Assembly: GCA_029202385.1 (NCBI GenBank)
Contig: CP119314.1
Coordinates: 4,949,001-5,013,000, forward strand
Direction: 5' to 3'
From: Candidatus Sphingomonas phytovorans
GTDB lineage: Bacteria > Pseudomonadota > Alphaproteobacteria > Sphingomonadales > Sphingomonadaceae
Length of the DNA: 64,000 nucleotides
Positions 1-7,694 of this stretch are shown one piece after another. A program made the position numbers and the translations under genes. The stretch's first letter is position 1. The number at the start of each line of letters is the position of its first letter. The notes beneath the pieces were generated by a model. That model had not been told where the DNA came from. It saw only the letters and a list, made by a program, of their open reading frames with translations, and ran no database searches.

Positions 1-140
1 GCGGTCTTGCGCCAGAAGCCGCCCTTGCCGAGCGGTACCGCGATGGTGCGATAGCTTTCGGAAAGCGAGGGGCGCTGCGGCCGCATGTCACTCATGCCGT
101 CGAATCCCGGCGCGGTCGTGGCTGAGGGCGGCGGCGACAT
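1..140 (-). CDS. mntH: Nramp-family divalent metal transporter, N-terminal fragment
   Basis: Only the first 46 codons are inside the window; the gene runs off the left edge. The visible peptide begins MSPPPSATTAPGF and continues RPSLSESYRTIAVP and GKGGFWRKT, which resembles the cytoplasmic N-terminus that precedes the first membrane helix of MntH/Nramp Mn2+/Fe2+ : H+ symporters. The start at 140 is supported by AGAGGA six bases upstream; an in-frame ATG at 95 is an alternative. No membrane segment or metal-binding DPGN motif is visible, so the family call rests on N-terminal resemblance alone. Confidence 0.5.
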   Translation of the reverse strand, partial: MSPPPSATTAPGFDGMSDMRPQRPSLSESYRTIAVPLGKGGFWRKT

Positions 141-200
141 GCGGTATCCTCTCGTATGCGTATCATGCCGTCAATCGCCGGAGCCGCATTCGGTTTCGCC

Positions 201-1070
201 TTAGCCCAGGACGCGGCCGGCGACAGCATCCAGTCTCGCCAGCACAGCCGGGTCGCGCGCATCCGGCGCGGTGATCAGCGCATGGTCGAGCACCGTATCG
301 AGCGGGGAGGGGGTGCGCTCGGCCGGCAACGCGGCGACGAACTCAAGCACCGCCTTGCGTGCGATGGTGCCGTTGGCCGACATCTGCCTGATGACCTCGC
401 TCACCTCGACGAAGGCAGCTTCCTCACGCCAGCAGTCATAGTCGGTGACCATGCCGATCAGGGCGTACGGCATCTCGGCCTCGCGGGCGAGCTTGGCCTC
501 GGGCATGGCGGTCATGCCGATCACGTCGGCGCCCCATTGGCGGTAGAGCAGGCTTTCCGCGCGGCTGGAGAATTGTGGTCCTTCCATCGCGAGATAGGTC
601 GCATCCTTGGTGATCGACCCGCCGGCCGCGCGCACGGCCTCGGCGGCGAAGGCCGAAAGGCGCGGGCAGACCGGCTCCGCCATCGAGACATGCGCGACCA
701 TGCCGGTGCCGAAGAAGCTCGACGCGCGCGCGACCGTCCGGTCGATGAACTGGTCGACCACCACGAAATGCCCAGGTGGCAATTCCTCGCGCAGCGATCC
801 GATCGAGGAGATGGCGAGGATGTCGGTGCAGCCGCTGCGCTTCAGCGCATCGATATTGGCGCGGAAGTTGAGTTCCGACGGCGGAATGCGATGGCCGCGG
901 CCATGGCGGGGCAGGAAGACAAGCTCGACATCGCCGATTGATCCGAACAGAAGATCGTCCGACGGATCGCCCCAGGGTGTGGAAACGCGCCCCCATTCAG
1001 GGTTCTGCAATGCGTCGATGGCATAGAGTCCCGAACCGCCGATGATTCCGATCTTCCATTTGCCGCTCAT
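201..1070 (-). CDS. mtnP: S-methyl-5'-thioadenosine phosphorylase
   Basis: Cytosolic enzyme that cleaves 5'-methylthioadenosine with phosphate to adenine and 5-methylthioribose-1-phosphate. The 289-residue protein has the usual family length. Visible marks are the GGSGLY loop near residue 11, PWGDPSD, the phosphate-binding stretch FLPRHGRGHRIPPSELNFRA, and the C-terminal GMTAMPEAKLAREAEMPYA followed by TDYDCW, typical of MTA phosphorylases rather than purine nucleoside phosphorylases. ATG at 1070 has GGGAGC seven bases upstream. Its product is the substrate of MtnA encoded 46 kb away in this window, so the two loci together bypass MTR kinase. Confidence 0.93.
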   Translation of the reverse strand: MSGKWKIGIIGGSGLYAIDALQNPEWGRVSTPWGDPSDDLLFGSIGDVELVFLPRHGRGHRIPPSELNFRANIDALKRSGCTDILAISSIGSLREELPPGHFVVVDQFIDRTVARASSFFGTGMVAHVSMAEPVCPRLSAFAAEAVRAAGGSITKDATYLAMEGPQFSSRAESLLYRQWGADVIGMTAMPEAKLAREAEMPYALIGMVTDYDCWREEAAFVEVSEVIRQMSANGTIARKAVLEFVAALPAERTPSPLDTVLDHALITAPDARDPAVLARLDAVAGRVLG

Positions 1071-1146
1071 TCGATGCTCCCATAGGTCGTCGATTCAGGC
1101 TACCGCCGTCCGGTACCGCCTATCTCTCGAGCCCCGGGGCCGCCAT

Positions 1147-1560
1147 ATGCGATTTGTTCTTGCCGCGATTTTGTCGATTGTCCTGTCCGGTGCCGCACAT
1201 GCCGCGGACGGCATCACCGGCGACTGGGTTTCGCAGGACGGCAAGGGCATCGTGACGATCGCGCCCTGTGGGAAGGCGCTATGCGGCCATATCACCCGGC
1301 TGACCGAAAAGGCCCGGATCGAGGGGCCGACGACGGACAGCCACAATCCCAATCCGGCATTACGTACCCGCTCGCTGGTCGGCGTGCAGGTGCTGTACGG
1401 TTTCACCGAGCAGGACGGCAAATGGGAAGGGAAAATCTACTACCCTTTCCAGGGCAAGACCTATCGAGCCTATATCAGCCGCCAGTCGGCCACCAGCCTG
1501 AAGGTGGAGGGGTGCTGGTTCATCATCTGCCGCACGGTAGCATGGCCGGCGGCTCATTGA
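1147..1560 (+). CDS. DUF2147-family secreted protein
   Basis: 137-residue protein with a clear Sec signal peptide (MRFVLAAILSIVLSGAAHA) followed by a small domain typical of DUF2147: GDWVSQDGKG at the N-terminus, a Cys pair (PCGKALCG), then GKTYRAYIS and the closing GCWFIICRTVAW. An open frame extends 35 codons upstream, but the signal peptide fixes the start at the ATG at 1147. Function is unknown for the family; probably periplasmic. It is transcribed divergently from mtnP. Confidence 0.8.
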   Translation: MRFVLAAILSIVLSGAAHAADGITGDWVSQDGKGIVTIAPCGKALCGHITRLTEKARIEGPTTDSHNPNPALRTRSLVGVQVLYGFTEQDGKWEGKIYYPFQGKTYRAYISRQSATSLKVEGCWFIICRTVAWPAAH

Positions 1561-1605
1561 GGCGGCATCCCGGTTCTACAATCGGGGCCATTGGCGGCGT
1601 CTGAA

Positions 1606-1968
1606 TCAGGAATCTTGTTCCCTGGATGCGTCGGCCTCAAGGCGGCTCAACCATTGCTGTGCCTGCTTCGCTTCGCCGACCGCTTGGGGCGATTTGGGGC
1701 GCCCCCGCGACGCGAGGAATTCCCGGTGGAGCGCGAACGGCTCGATGCCGAGCTGCGATCGCATCTCGTCGATCTCTTCGCCAAGCGTGATGATCGGGTC
1801 GACGACCGCCGCCGCGCGTTTGCGCGTATCCTTGTCCTGATGATGGTCGAACAGGCCGAAACGGCCTGCAGCGGTGATGCGCAGCGCGGCGATCAGGGCG
1901 GCGCGATACGCCGTTTCCAGTTCGACGCGGTGGGCGTCAAGGCGTTCGAGGCGGGCTGCGCGTGCCAT
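1606..1968 (-). CDS. hypothetical protein co-transcribed with alkA
   Basis: 120-residue, mostly helical, soluble-looking protein rich in Ala, Arg and Glu; no signal peptide, membrane segment or catalytic motif recognised. Its ATG lies one base after the alkA stop codon (TGA-C-ATG on the minus strand), so it is almost certainly translated from the alkA mRNA. No function can be assigned; the coupling hints at, but does not prove, a link to base-excision repair. Confidence 0.7.
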   Translation of the reverse strand: MARAARLERLDAHRVELETAYRAALIAALRITAAGRFGLFDHHQDKDTRKRAAAVVDPIITLGEEIDEMRSQLGIEPFALHREFLASRGRPKSPQAVGEAKQAQQWLSRLEADASREQDS

Positions 1969-1969
1969 G

Positions 1970-2593
1970 TCAGATCACCTTCATGTCAGCGGCATAATGA
2001 TGCCAGGCGAAGATCGCTGCCGCGCCGCGATGCGGTCGCCAGGCCTCGGCGACCTCGCGGGTCAGCTTCTCGCTCGGGCGTTCGTCATGGCCCAGGATTC
2101 GACCGATCTCGATCTGCACCGCCAGGTCGCCGGCCGGCCAGATGTCGGCACGCCCTTCGGCGAACAGGAGATAGACCTCGGCCGACCAGCGGCCGATGCC
2201 CTTGATCCGGACGAGCGCGGCGACTGCCGCCTCGTCGTCGGCGGGAAGATTCGCCAGATCGAGCCGGCCACTCGTCACCTCGTCGGCGAGGCTGCGCGCA
2301 TAGCTGGCTTTTTGCCGCGACAGCCCCGCCTCGCGAAGCTGCTCGTCGGTCGCGCGCATGATATTGCGGGGGTCGTCGAGGCTGCCGACGATCCCCTCCA
2401 GCTTCCGCCACACCGATTCGGCAGCCTTGGTGCTGACCTGCTGTCCGACGATCGTGCGCAGCAAGGTCGCATAGCCACGCGCGCGGATTCGCGGCGGGGG
2501 ATAGCCCGCGCGCGCGATCGCTGTGGCGAAGCACGGCTCGCTCGCGGCCAGTATGTCGAGCGCCGCGCGAAGCTGTTCGGCGCTCAGGCCCAT
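1970..2593 (-). CDS. alkA: DNA-3-methyladenine glycosylase II
   Basis: 207-residue HhH-GPD glycosylase that removes alkylated bases from DNA. The family's VGQQVS helix is at residues 49-54, the helix-hairpin-helix RIKGIGRW at 129-136, and the catalytic Asp is D156 in PAGDLAVQ, 20 residues on, as expected. It lacks the N-terminal extra domain of E. coli AlkA, as many alphaproteobacterial homologues do. ATG at 2593. It heads a two-gene unit with the downstream 120-residue protein. Confidence 0.88.
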   Translation of the reverse strand: MGLSAEQLRAALDILAASEPCFATAIARAGYPPPRIRARGYATLLRTIVGQQVSTKAAESVWRKLEGIVGSLDDPRNIMRATDEQLREAGLSRQKASYARSLADEVTSGRLDLANLPADDEAAVAALVRIKGIGRWSAEVYLLFAEGRADIWPAGDLAVQIEIGRILGHDERPSEKLTREVAEAWRPHRGAAAIFAWHHYAADMKVI

Positions 2594-2659
2594 ATTCTCG
2601 TCCCTTGATTAGCGGCGCCGGGGGCGGCATGGCGGCGCCGAACCCCGGAGGAGGATTTG

Positions 2660-2977
2660 ATGCCCAAGCTTATCGTCGTGACCCGTGAAGGGGAAGAACG
2701 GGAGATCATGGGCGAGGCCGGGCTTTCGGTGATGGAGGCGATTCGCGACGCCGGGATCGATGAGGTCCTGGCGCTGTGCGGCGGCTGCTGCAGCTGTGCC
2801 ACCTGCCACGTCCATGTCGACCCGGAATTTGCTGCCAAACTGCCGAAGATGAGCGCTGACGAGGACGATCTGCTCGATTCGACCTCCGATCGCGACGAGC
2901 GTTCGCGCCTGTCGTGCCAGATTGAGCTGACCGACGCGCTCGACGGCATGAAGGTGACGATCGCGGCCGAGGATTGA
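2660..2977 (+). CDS. 2Fe-2S ferredoxin, adrenodoxin type
   Basis: 105-residue electron carrier. The four cluster ligands are visible: C40, C46 and C49 in [10 protein letters not shown] (C-x5-C-x2-C), and C86 in RLSCQI. C43 and C44 are additional. The acidic helix SADEDDLLD before the last ligand is the usual docking surface for the reductase or P450 partner. Start at the ATG at 2660 with GGAGGA upstream; a TTG immediately before it is in frame but unnecessary. No partner P450 or reductase is adjacent. Confidence 0.93.
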   Translation: MPKLIVVTREGEEREIMGEAGLSVMEAIRDAGIDEVLALCGGCCSCATCHVHVDPEFAAKLPKMSADEDDLLDSTSDRDERSRLSCQIELTDALDGMKVTIAAED

Positions 2978-2983
2978 GGTTAC

Positions 2984-3005
2984 CCCCTCCCGCTTGCGGG
3001 AGGGG
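2984..3005. terminator. Perfect inverted repeat, probable bidirectional terminator
   Basis: A 10-base arm (CCCCTCCCGC) is repeated in reverse complement after a TT loop, between the convergent ferredoxin gene and the lipoprotein gene. There is no T-run, so it may act by hairpin alone or simply be an interspersed palindrome. Confidence 0.45.
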
Positions 3006-3010
3006 AGCAA

Positions 3011-3796
3011 TCACTTCGCCGCCATCCTCAACACGGCGCTGGGCGCGTCCTTGGTCAGCGGAGTCGCCTTCCAGGTGATGGTCTTGCGGCCGCCGACCGT
3101 CACCGCGCCATCCTCGTTGTTCTGGCTGACGATCTCCGCATTCGTATCGAGCGTGAAGACGCCGTCGAGCTGGTCCGATGCCTTGTCCAACCCCGGCATG
3201 GCCATGCCGCCGCTGCTCTTGCTGCTGTCATTGGCGAAGGCCGGCGCTTTCATCCGTATGGTGTTGTTCGCGCGCAGCTCGATCGCGATGAACGGGAAGA
3301 CGAGTTCGGCATCGACATTGTACGGCCACAGAAAGGCATGATCGAGCGTGCCTGAGATGGCATAGTCGATGCTGAACTTGCCGTCGCCGAGATAGGCCAC
3401 CTTGCGATAGCCGGCTTCCTTCGACAGCGTCTCGGCGATCGTCCGGTTCTTGGCATCCGCTGCGGCCTTCTTGGCGGCCTTGGTCTTGGCGTCGTCCTTG
3501 CCGTCACTGTCCGGGCTGGGGGCATCCGGCTTGTCCTGGAAGGCGAGTTTCTGCAGCGTCGCCGTGCCATCCCCGGCGGCGGGATCGGCTGGCGTATCCG
3601 GCGAATTGTCGCCCATGCCCTTCATCATGTCGTCGCTGATATCGAGCGCGAGCACTTCCCCCACATAAGTGAAGGTGAAATGCCGGTCGGCATCGATGCG
3701 CAGGGTCGAGACGAACTTGCCTGGCGTGAGCACGCAGCTCGCCAGCGCGAACGGCAGCAGCAGCGTGAGGATCAGCCGCGAAAATCGTGCCGCCAT
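3011..3796 (-). CDS. putative lipoprotein of unknown function
   Basis: 261 residues. The N-terminus MAARFSRLILTLLLPFALASC is a lipoprotein signal with lipobox LASC and the modified Cys at residue 21. The mature part has an early beta-rich segment (LRIDADRHFTFTYVGEVLALDI), a central low-complexity Asp/Ala/Lys region, then another globular segment with YAISGTLDHAFLWPYN. No enzyme motif recognised. Predicted to be anchored to the inner or outer membrane facing the periplasm. It sits downstream of rlmB on the same strand with a 28-base gap and may be co-transcribed. Confidence 0.75.
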   Translation of the reverse strand: MAARFSRLILTLLLPFALASCVLTPGKFVSTLRIDADRHFTFTYVGEVLALDISDDMMKGMGDNSPDTPADPAAGDGTATLQKLAFQDKPDAPSPDSDGKDDAKTKAAKKAAADAKNRTIAETLSKEAGYRKVAYLGDGKFSIDYAISGTLDHAFLWPYNVDAELVFPFIAIELRANNTIRMKAPAFANDSSKSSGGMAMPGLDKASDQLDGVFTLDTNAEIVSQNNEDGAVTVGGRKTITWKATPLTKDAPSAVLRMAAK

Positions 3797-3824
3797 GGTC
3801 TTGCCTTTGCCTGGTCCGCCGTGG

Positions 3825-4571
3825 TCAGCCCCGTGTCGTCACCGCGTAAAGGGCGATTGCTGCCGCATTGGACACGTTCAGGCTTTCCACTTTAGGCGAG
3901 ATCGGCAGGCGCGCAAGCTCGTCGCAGTGCGCCGCGGTATTCTGCCGCATGCCTTCGCCCTCGGCGCCGAGCACCAGCGCGACGCGGGTTTCGCCCATCG
4001 CCTCGGCGAGCGTCTGCGTCGCTTCCCCGGTGAGGCCGACGCGCCAGAAGCCTGCCTCGGCGATTTCCTCCAGTGCGCGGGCGAGGTTCACCACGCGCAC
4101 CCAGGGCACGATCTCAAGCGCGCCCGAGGCGGAACGGGCGATCGTCCCCGATTCGGGCGGCGAATGGCGGTCCGGGGTGATGATGCCGAGTGCGTCGAAC
4201 GCCGCCGCCGACCGCAGGATCGCGCCGACATTGTGCGGATCGGTCACCTGGTCGAGCACGATCAGCGGACGCCTGTCGTCAGCACCCTGTTGAAGCAGAT
4301 CGCCCAGCCAGATGTCCTCGAGCGGATCGACCTCCGCCACCAGTCCCTGGTGCGGCGCGTCGCCGGGGACCAGCCGCGCAAGATCGGCGACATCGGCAAA
4401 GACGATCGGGATCACCGGAGGGATGTCGAGCGAGGCCAGTGCCTCGCGTGTCGCCCACAGCTTGCGCACGGTACGCTCGGGATTGGCCAGCGCGGCCGTC
4501 ACGGCGTGCCGTCCCCAGAAACGGGGGCGGCCTGCAGGTGCCTGGGAGGGGCGGTGTCCTTTGCGGGCCAT
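3825..4571 (-). CDS. rlmB: 23S rRNA (guanosine-2'-O-)-methyltransferase, TrmH/SpoU family
   Basis: 248-residue SPOUT methyltransferase. All three signature motifs are present: motif 1 DPHNVGAILRSA, motif 2 LVLGAEGEGM and motif 3 SPKVESLNVSNAAAIALY, the last forming the knotted SAM site. The N-terminal segment (RPRFWGRHAVTAALANPER) is the RNA-binding domain of the RlmB subgroup, which methylates G2251 in the peptidyl-transferase centre. The ATG shares one base with the stop of the upstream peptidase gene (TAATG), so the two are translationally coupled. Confidence 0.87.
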   Translation of the reverse strand: MARKGHRPSQAPAGRPRFWGRHAVTAALANPERTVRKLWATREALASLDIPPVIPIVFADVADLARLVPGDAPHQGLVAEVDPLEDIWLGDLLQQGADDRRPLIVLDQVTDPHNVGAILRSAAAFDALGIITPDRHSPPESGTIARSASGALEIVPWVRVVNLARALEEIAEAGFWRVGLTGEATQTLAEAMGETRVALVLGAEGEGMRQNTAAHCDELARLPISPKVESLNVSNAAAIALYAVTTRG

Positions 4572-6181
4572 TAGTCGTCGTCCACGGTGTAAGCGAAGGG
4601 ATCGGTGACGACCGGCTCGGTCGGCATCGGGGGGCGAGGCAATGCCTTGTCGGCATTGGCCGCGTTGGCGAGGAACGAGGCGAGGATGATCGATCCCTGG
4701 CGCATGTCGTCGCCCTTCAGATGGTCGAAGGTATCGATGCTGGTGTGGTGCACTCGGCTACCATAATCGAGCGGATCCTGGATGAACTGGAAGCCGGGCA
4801 CGCCGACCGCCTGCATGAAAACATGGTCGGTGCCGCCGGTCTTGCGGATCACCACGTCCTTCGCACCCATGCCGGAAAACGGCGCGAGCCAGTCGCGGAA
4901 GATCGGCGCGATTGCCTGGTTGTTCTCGACATAGATGCCGCGAATCCTGCCCGCCCCATTGTCGAGGTTGAAATAGGCGGCGAGATCGCCCCAGCCGGGC
5001 CTTGGAGTGATGGGCCAGCGGCTCTGCCAGCCATAATAACGGGCGACGCCGGTCAGGACCGGGTCGCCGGGCTTGCCGCGCGTCGCGAGATGGCTTTCGA
5101 CATAAGCGAGGCTGCCGAGCAGGCCCTGCTCCTCGCCGGACCAGAGCGCGAAGCGGATCGTGCGTTTCGGCCGGATGCCGTTCGCCGACAGGATACGCGC
5201 TGCTTCCATGATCATCGCGGTTCCGGCGCCGTTGTCCGCGGCACCGTCACCCGCGACCCAGCTGTCGAGATGCGCGCCGGCCATCACATAGCCTGCCTTT
5301 GGATCGGTGCCGGGAATCTCGGCGAAGATATTATAGGCCTTGGCGTCGCTGTCGTCGAAGCGCACGTCGCTGTTGATCTCGACCGTCGGCGCGGTGCCTG
5401 CCTTGGCGAGGCGGGCGAGCCGGCGGTAATCCTCGGCCGCGATCTCGACGCCCGGCATCGCCTGGGTCTCGCCGACGCCGAACAGATAGCCCTCGCCGTG
5501 CACCAGCTTGTAATCAAGCCGCGACATGGTCGCATAGGCGACGGCGCCCTCGGCCTTCAGGAAAGCATCGAGCTTCTTGGCGTAATCCATCCGCTTCAGG
5601 CGGCGATCTGTCGCCTCGGGATCATAGGTCGGCTGCTGATACTGGTCGAGCTTGGCCAGTTCCTCGCTGGTATAGCGCTTGAACGCGGGCTCGCCCGGCT
5701 CGCTGCCGGTGCCCGGTTGGGTGATCATCACGATCTTGCCCTTCAGCTTGCCGCGCCATTTGTCGAAATCCCGCTCCTTCGACATCGGCGCGACGAAGAC
5801 GGGCGCGCTGATCGTGCCGTTGGTCGAAGGCGTCCAGGCGATCGGGATCGCGGTCAGCACGATCGGGCGCGGCGTGACCATGCGCACGATCGAGCTGTTG
5901 ATCCACCAGCCGCGGCCGAAATCATATCCTTCCTTGTGGACGTTCTTCAGGCCCCATTCGGTGAACTTCGCCTGGGTCCAGCTTTCCGCCTGCCGCATCG
6001 ATGGCGAATTGGTGAGTCGGGCCCCGATCACGTCGGAAAGATGCTGCGCGGTCAGCATCACCTGGCTGCGCGTCGTGCCCTCGTCGATGATGCGGTTGAC
6101 CTGGTTGCGATCGACAACCTGTGAAAAGGCAGGCGCGGAAAGGGAGAGCAGCGCGGTGGCGAGCAGCAGCGAACGACGCAT
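4571..6181 (-). CDS. secreted M28-family zinc peptidase
   Basis: 536 residues with a Sec signal peptide (MRRSLLLATALLSLSAPAFS). A protease-associated segment precedes the M28 catalytic core. Zinc and catalytic residues are visible in GAHLDSW (His and Asp), DNGAGTA, SGEEQGLLGS (catalytic Glu and zinc Glu), NLDNGAG and GGTDHVFMQ (His). The arrangement resembles carboxypeptidase Q and other M28 aminopeptidases. Periplasmic or secreted hydrolysis of small peptides is likely; the natural substrate is unknown. ATG at 6181. Confidence 0.87.
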   Translation of the reverse strand: MRRSLLLATALLSLSAPAFSQVVDRNQVNRIIDEGTTRSQVMLTAQHLSDVIGARLTNSPSMRQAESWTQAKFTEWGLKNVHKEGYDFGRGWWINSSIVRMVTPRPIVLTAIPIAWTPSTNGTISAPVFVAPMSKERDFDKWRGKLKGKIVMITQPGTGSEPGEPAFKRYTSEELAKLDQYQQPTYDPEATDRRLKRMDYAKKLDAFLKAEGAVAYATMSRLDYKLVHGEGYLFGVGETQAMPGVEIAAEDYRRLARLAKAGTAPTVEINSDVRFDDSDAKAYNIFAEIPGTDPKAGYVMAGAHLDSWVAGDGAADNGAGTAMIMEAARILSANGIRPKRTIRFALWSGEEQGLLGSLAYVESHLATRGKPGDPVLTGVARYYGWQSRWPITPRPGWGDLAAYFNLDNGAGRIRGIYVENNQAIAPIFRDWLAPFSGMGAKDVVIRKTGGTDHVFMQAVGVPGFQFIQDPLDYGSRVHHTSIDTFDHLKGDDMRQGSIILASFLANAANADKALPRPPMPTEPVVTDPFAYTVDDD

Positions 6182-6315
6182 CGGAATCCCCGGAGAGGCA
6201 TTGAAAGATTATTACGAGGCCTATTCGCCACTGCCTTCCCGCGCAAGGGCTCGTCAGGCGTTGACAGCATGGCGTTCGGTCGGCATGGGACCGCCTCGCT
6301 TTTGAGCGGCCCAGT

Positions 6316-6402
6316 GGACAGGTGGCCGAGTGGTTAAAGGCAGCAGACTGTAAATCTGCCCGGGTTTCCCGTACGCTGGTTCGAATCCAGCCCTGTCCAC
6401 CA
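6316..6402 (+). tRNA. tRNA-Tyr (anticodon GTA)
   Basis: 87-nt class II tRNA with a long variable arm. The acceptor arms GGACAGG (6316-6322) and CCTGTCC (6392-6398) pair perfectly, the anticodon loop CTGTAAA places GTA at 6350-6352, and the T arm contains GGTTCGAATCC. The 3' CCA is genomically encoded (6400-6402). Confidence 0.97.
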
Positions 6403-6409
6403 ACACATA

Positions 6410-6434
6410 AGCGCCGGTTTTGCCGGCGCTTTTT
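6410..6434 (+). terminator. Rho-independent terminator of tRNA-Tyr
   Basis: An 8-bp stem (AGCGCCGG / CCGGCGCT) with a five-base loop is followed directly by a run of T, seven bases after the tRNA CCA end. Confidence 0.88.
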
Positions 6435-6606
6435 GTATATGGATCACGGAAATGGTCGGGGAATGCCATTCCGGCGCGACGGTGTCGGCCAATGACCACC
6501 GTCTTCGGTCCCGCCTGACTCATCATCCTTCCCGTGCGGCTTCCCCTGAGCGGTGCGGCGCACCGACGAAAACATCCTGATGGCTTACACCGCAATGGGG
6601 GCGACG

Positions 6607-7662
6607 ATGGAAGGCAAGCGGGAATATGAAACCCTGAATGGCATCAGAGGGGCGGCCGCCATCTCTGTGGTCATTTTCCACACCTTCGCGAATTTTTGGC
6701 CCCGGCAGGCGATGAGTGGCCATCTCGCCGTCGATATCTTCTTCGTTCTCAGCGGTTTCGTATTGGCGGCGTCCAACGGCGCGAAGCTCGAAACCGGTGC
6801 GCTCACCACCGGCGAATTTGTCCTTCGACGTCTCGTCCGTTTCTATCCGCTGTATCTTCTGGGTCTCGCGCTGGGGACGGTCCAGATGATCGGGCAATCG
6901 CTGACCGGCAGCCCTAACGCAATTGCGATGTGGCGCATACCGGCCGGCGTCTTGTCGGCGCTGCTGTTCCTGCCATCGATCGGTACGGGCGTCGCAACGT
7001 TCTCGCCGCTGAATTATCCGGCCTGGTCGTTGGTCTACGAATTTTGGATCAATGTCGCATGGGCCGCAGTCGCGAGATTTTTCAAACCATGGACCTATGT
7101 GCTCGTGGCGCTGCTTGCGGGCACCGCTTTCGGATACTTCGTCCTCACTCTTGGGGGCGCCAATCTTGGACCGCGCTGGGAATCGCTTCCCGCCGGTGTG
7201 GCCCGGACGATATTCTCCTTCACACTCGGAATTATACTGTACAGAATTCGATCTCGTGCCGCCCCGGTGCGAACCATCTGGTCTGTCGCCGCGCTGATTG
7301 CCGTATTCGCGATGCTCTTCTACGATCCTGCCGTGGCATTTCGTCCATTTTATGACCTGCTAATAGTGATTGCCGCTTCGCCGTTGCTCATCTTTTTCGG
7401 TTCGCGCGTGGAGCCGACATCCTCGCTCTTGCCGGTCTTTAAATGGCTTGGTGCGATGTCGTTCCCGATCTACGCGATCCACGCTCCGCTGATCGCGATG
7501 TGCATTTTCATCATCCGGAAGACGCACATCGACCCGCCCGTGGTGGGTGCGGTGTTCGTGATCGCTCTTTTCGCATGCGGATGGTGCGCCCATGGCATCG
7601 ACCTGAAAATACAGGCGATGTTCAAGGCACGACGGCACCGGCTACAGTTCCAGGCCGCATAA
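6607..7662 (+). CDS. acyltransferase 3 family membrane protein (OafA/YrhL type)
   Basis: About 351 residues and roughly ten membrane helices. The N-terminal GIRGAAAISVVIFHTF carries the conserved Arg and His of acyltransferase-3 proteins, which transfer acetyl or other acyl groups to extracytoplasmic sugars of LPS, exopolysaccharide or glycolipids. PLNYPAWSLVYEFWINV is the second conserved block. I prefer ATG 6607, which has GGGGG five bases upstream and begins MEGKREYETLNGIRG; in-frame starts at 6553 and 6580 have weaker sites. It stands alone between the tRNA and a convergent gene, so the acceptor is unknown. Confidence 0.83.
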   Translation: MEGKREYETLNGIRGAAAISVVIFHTFANFWPRQAMSGHLAVDIFFVLSGFVLAASNGAKLETGALTTGEFVLRRLVRFYPLYLLGLALGTVQMIGQSLTGSPNAIAMWRIPAGVLSALLFLPSIGTGVATFSPLNYPAWSLVYEFWINVAWAAVARFFKPWTYVLVALLAGTAFGYFVLTLGGANLGPRWESLPAGVARTIFSFTLGIILYRIRSRAAPVRTIWSVAALIAVFAMLFYDPAVAFRPFYDLLIVIAASPLLIFFGSRVEPTSSLLPVFKWLGAMSFPIYAIHAPLIAMCIFIIRKTHIDPPVVGAVFVIALFACGWCAHGIDLKIQAMFKARRHRLQFQAA

Positions 7663-7668
7663 GCTGAT

Positions 7669-7684
7669 GGCGGCGTTGGCCGCC
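7669..7684. terminator. short GC hairpin between convergent genes
   Basis: GGCGGC and GCCGCC pair across a GTTG tetraloop in the 32-base space between two convergent stop codons. There is no T-tract; a terminator role is inferred only from position. Confidence 0.3.
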
Positions 7685-7694
7685 GCCGAGAGCG

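Noticed and set aside
4190..6124. 644-codon open frame on the plus strand
   Set aside because: Shadow of the M28 peptidase and rlmB, which both carry full catalytic motifs.
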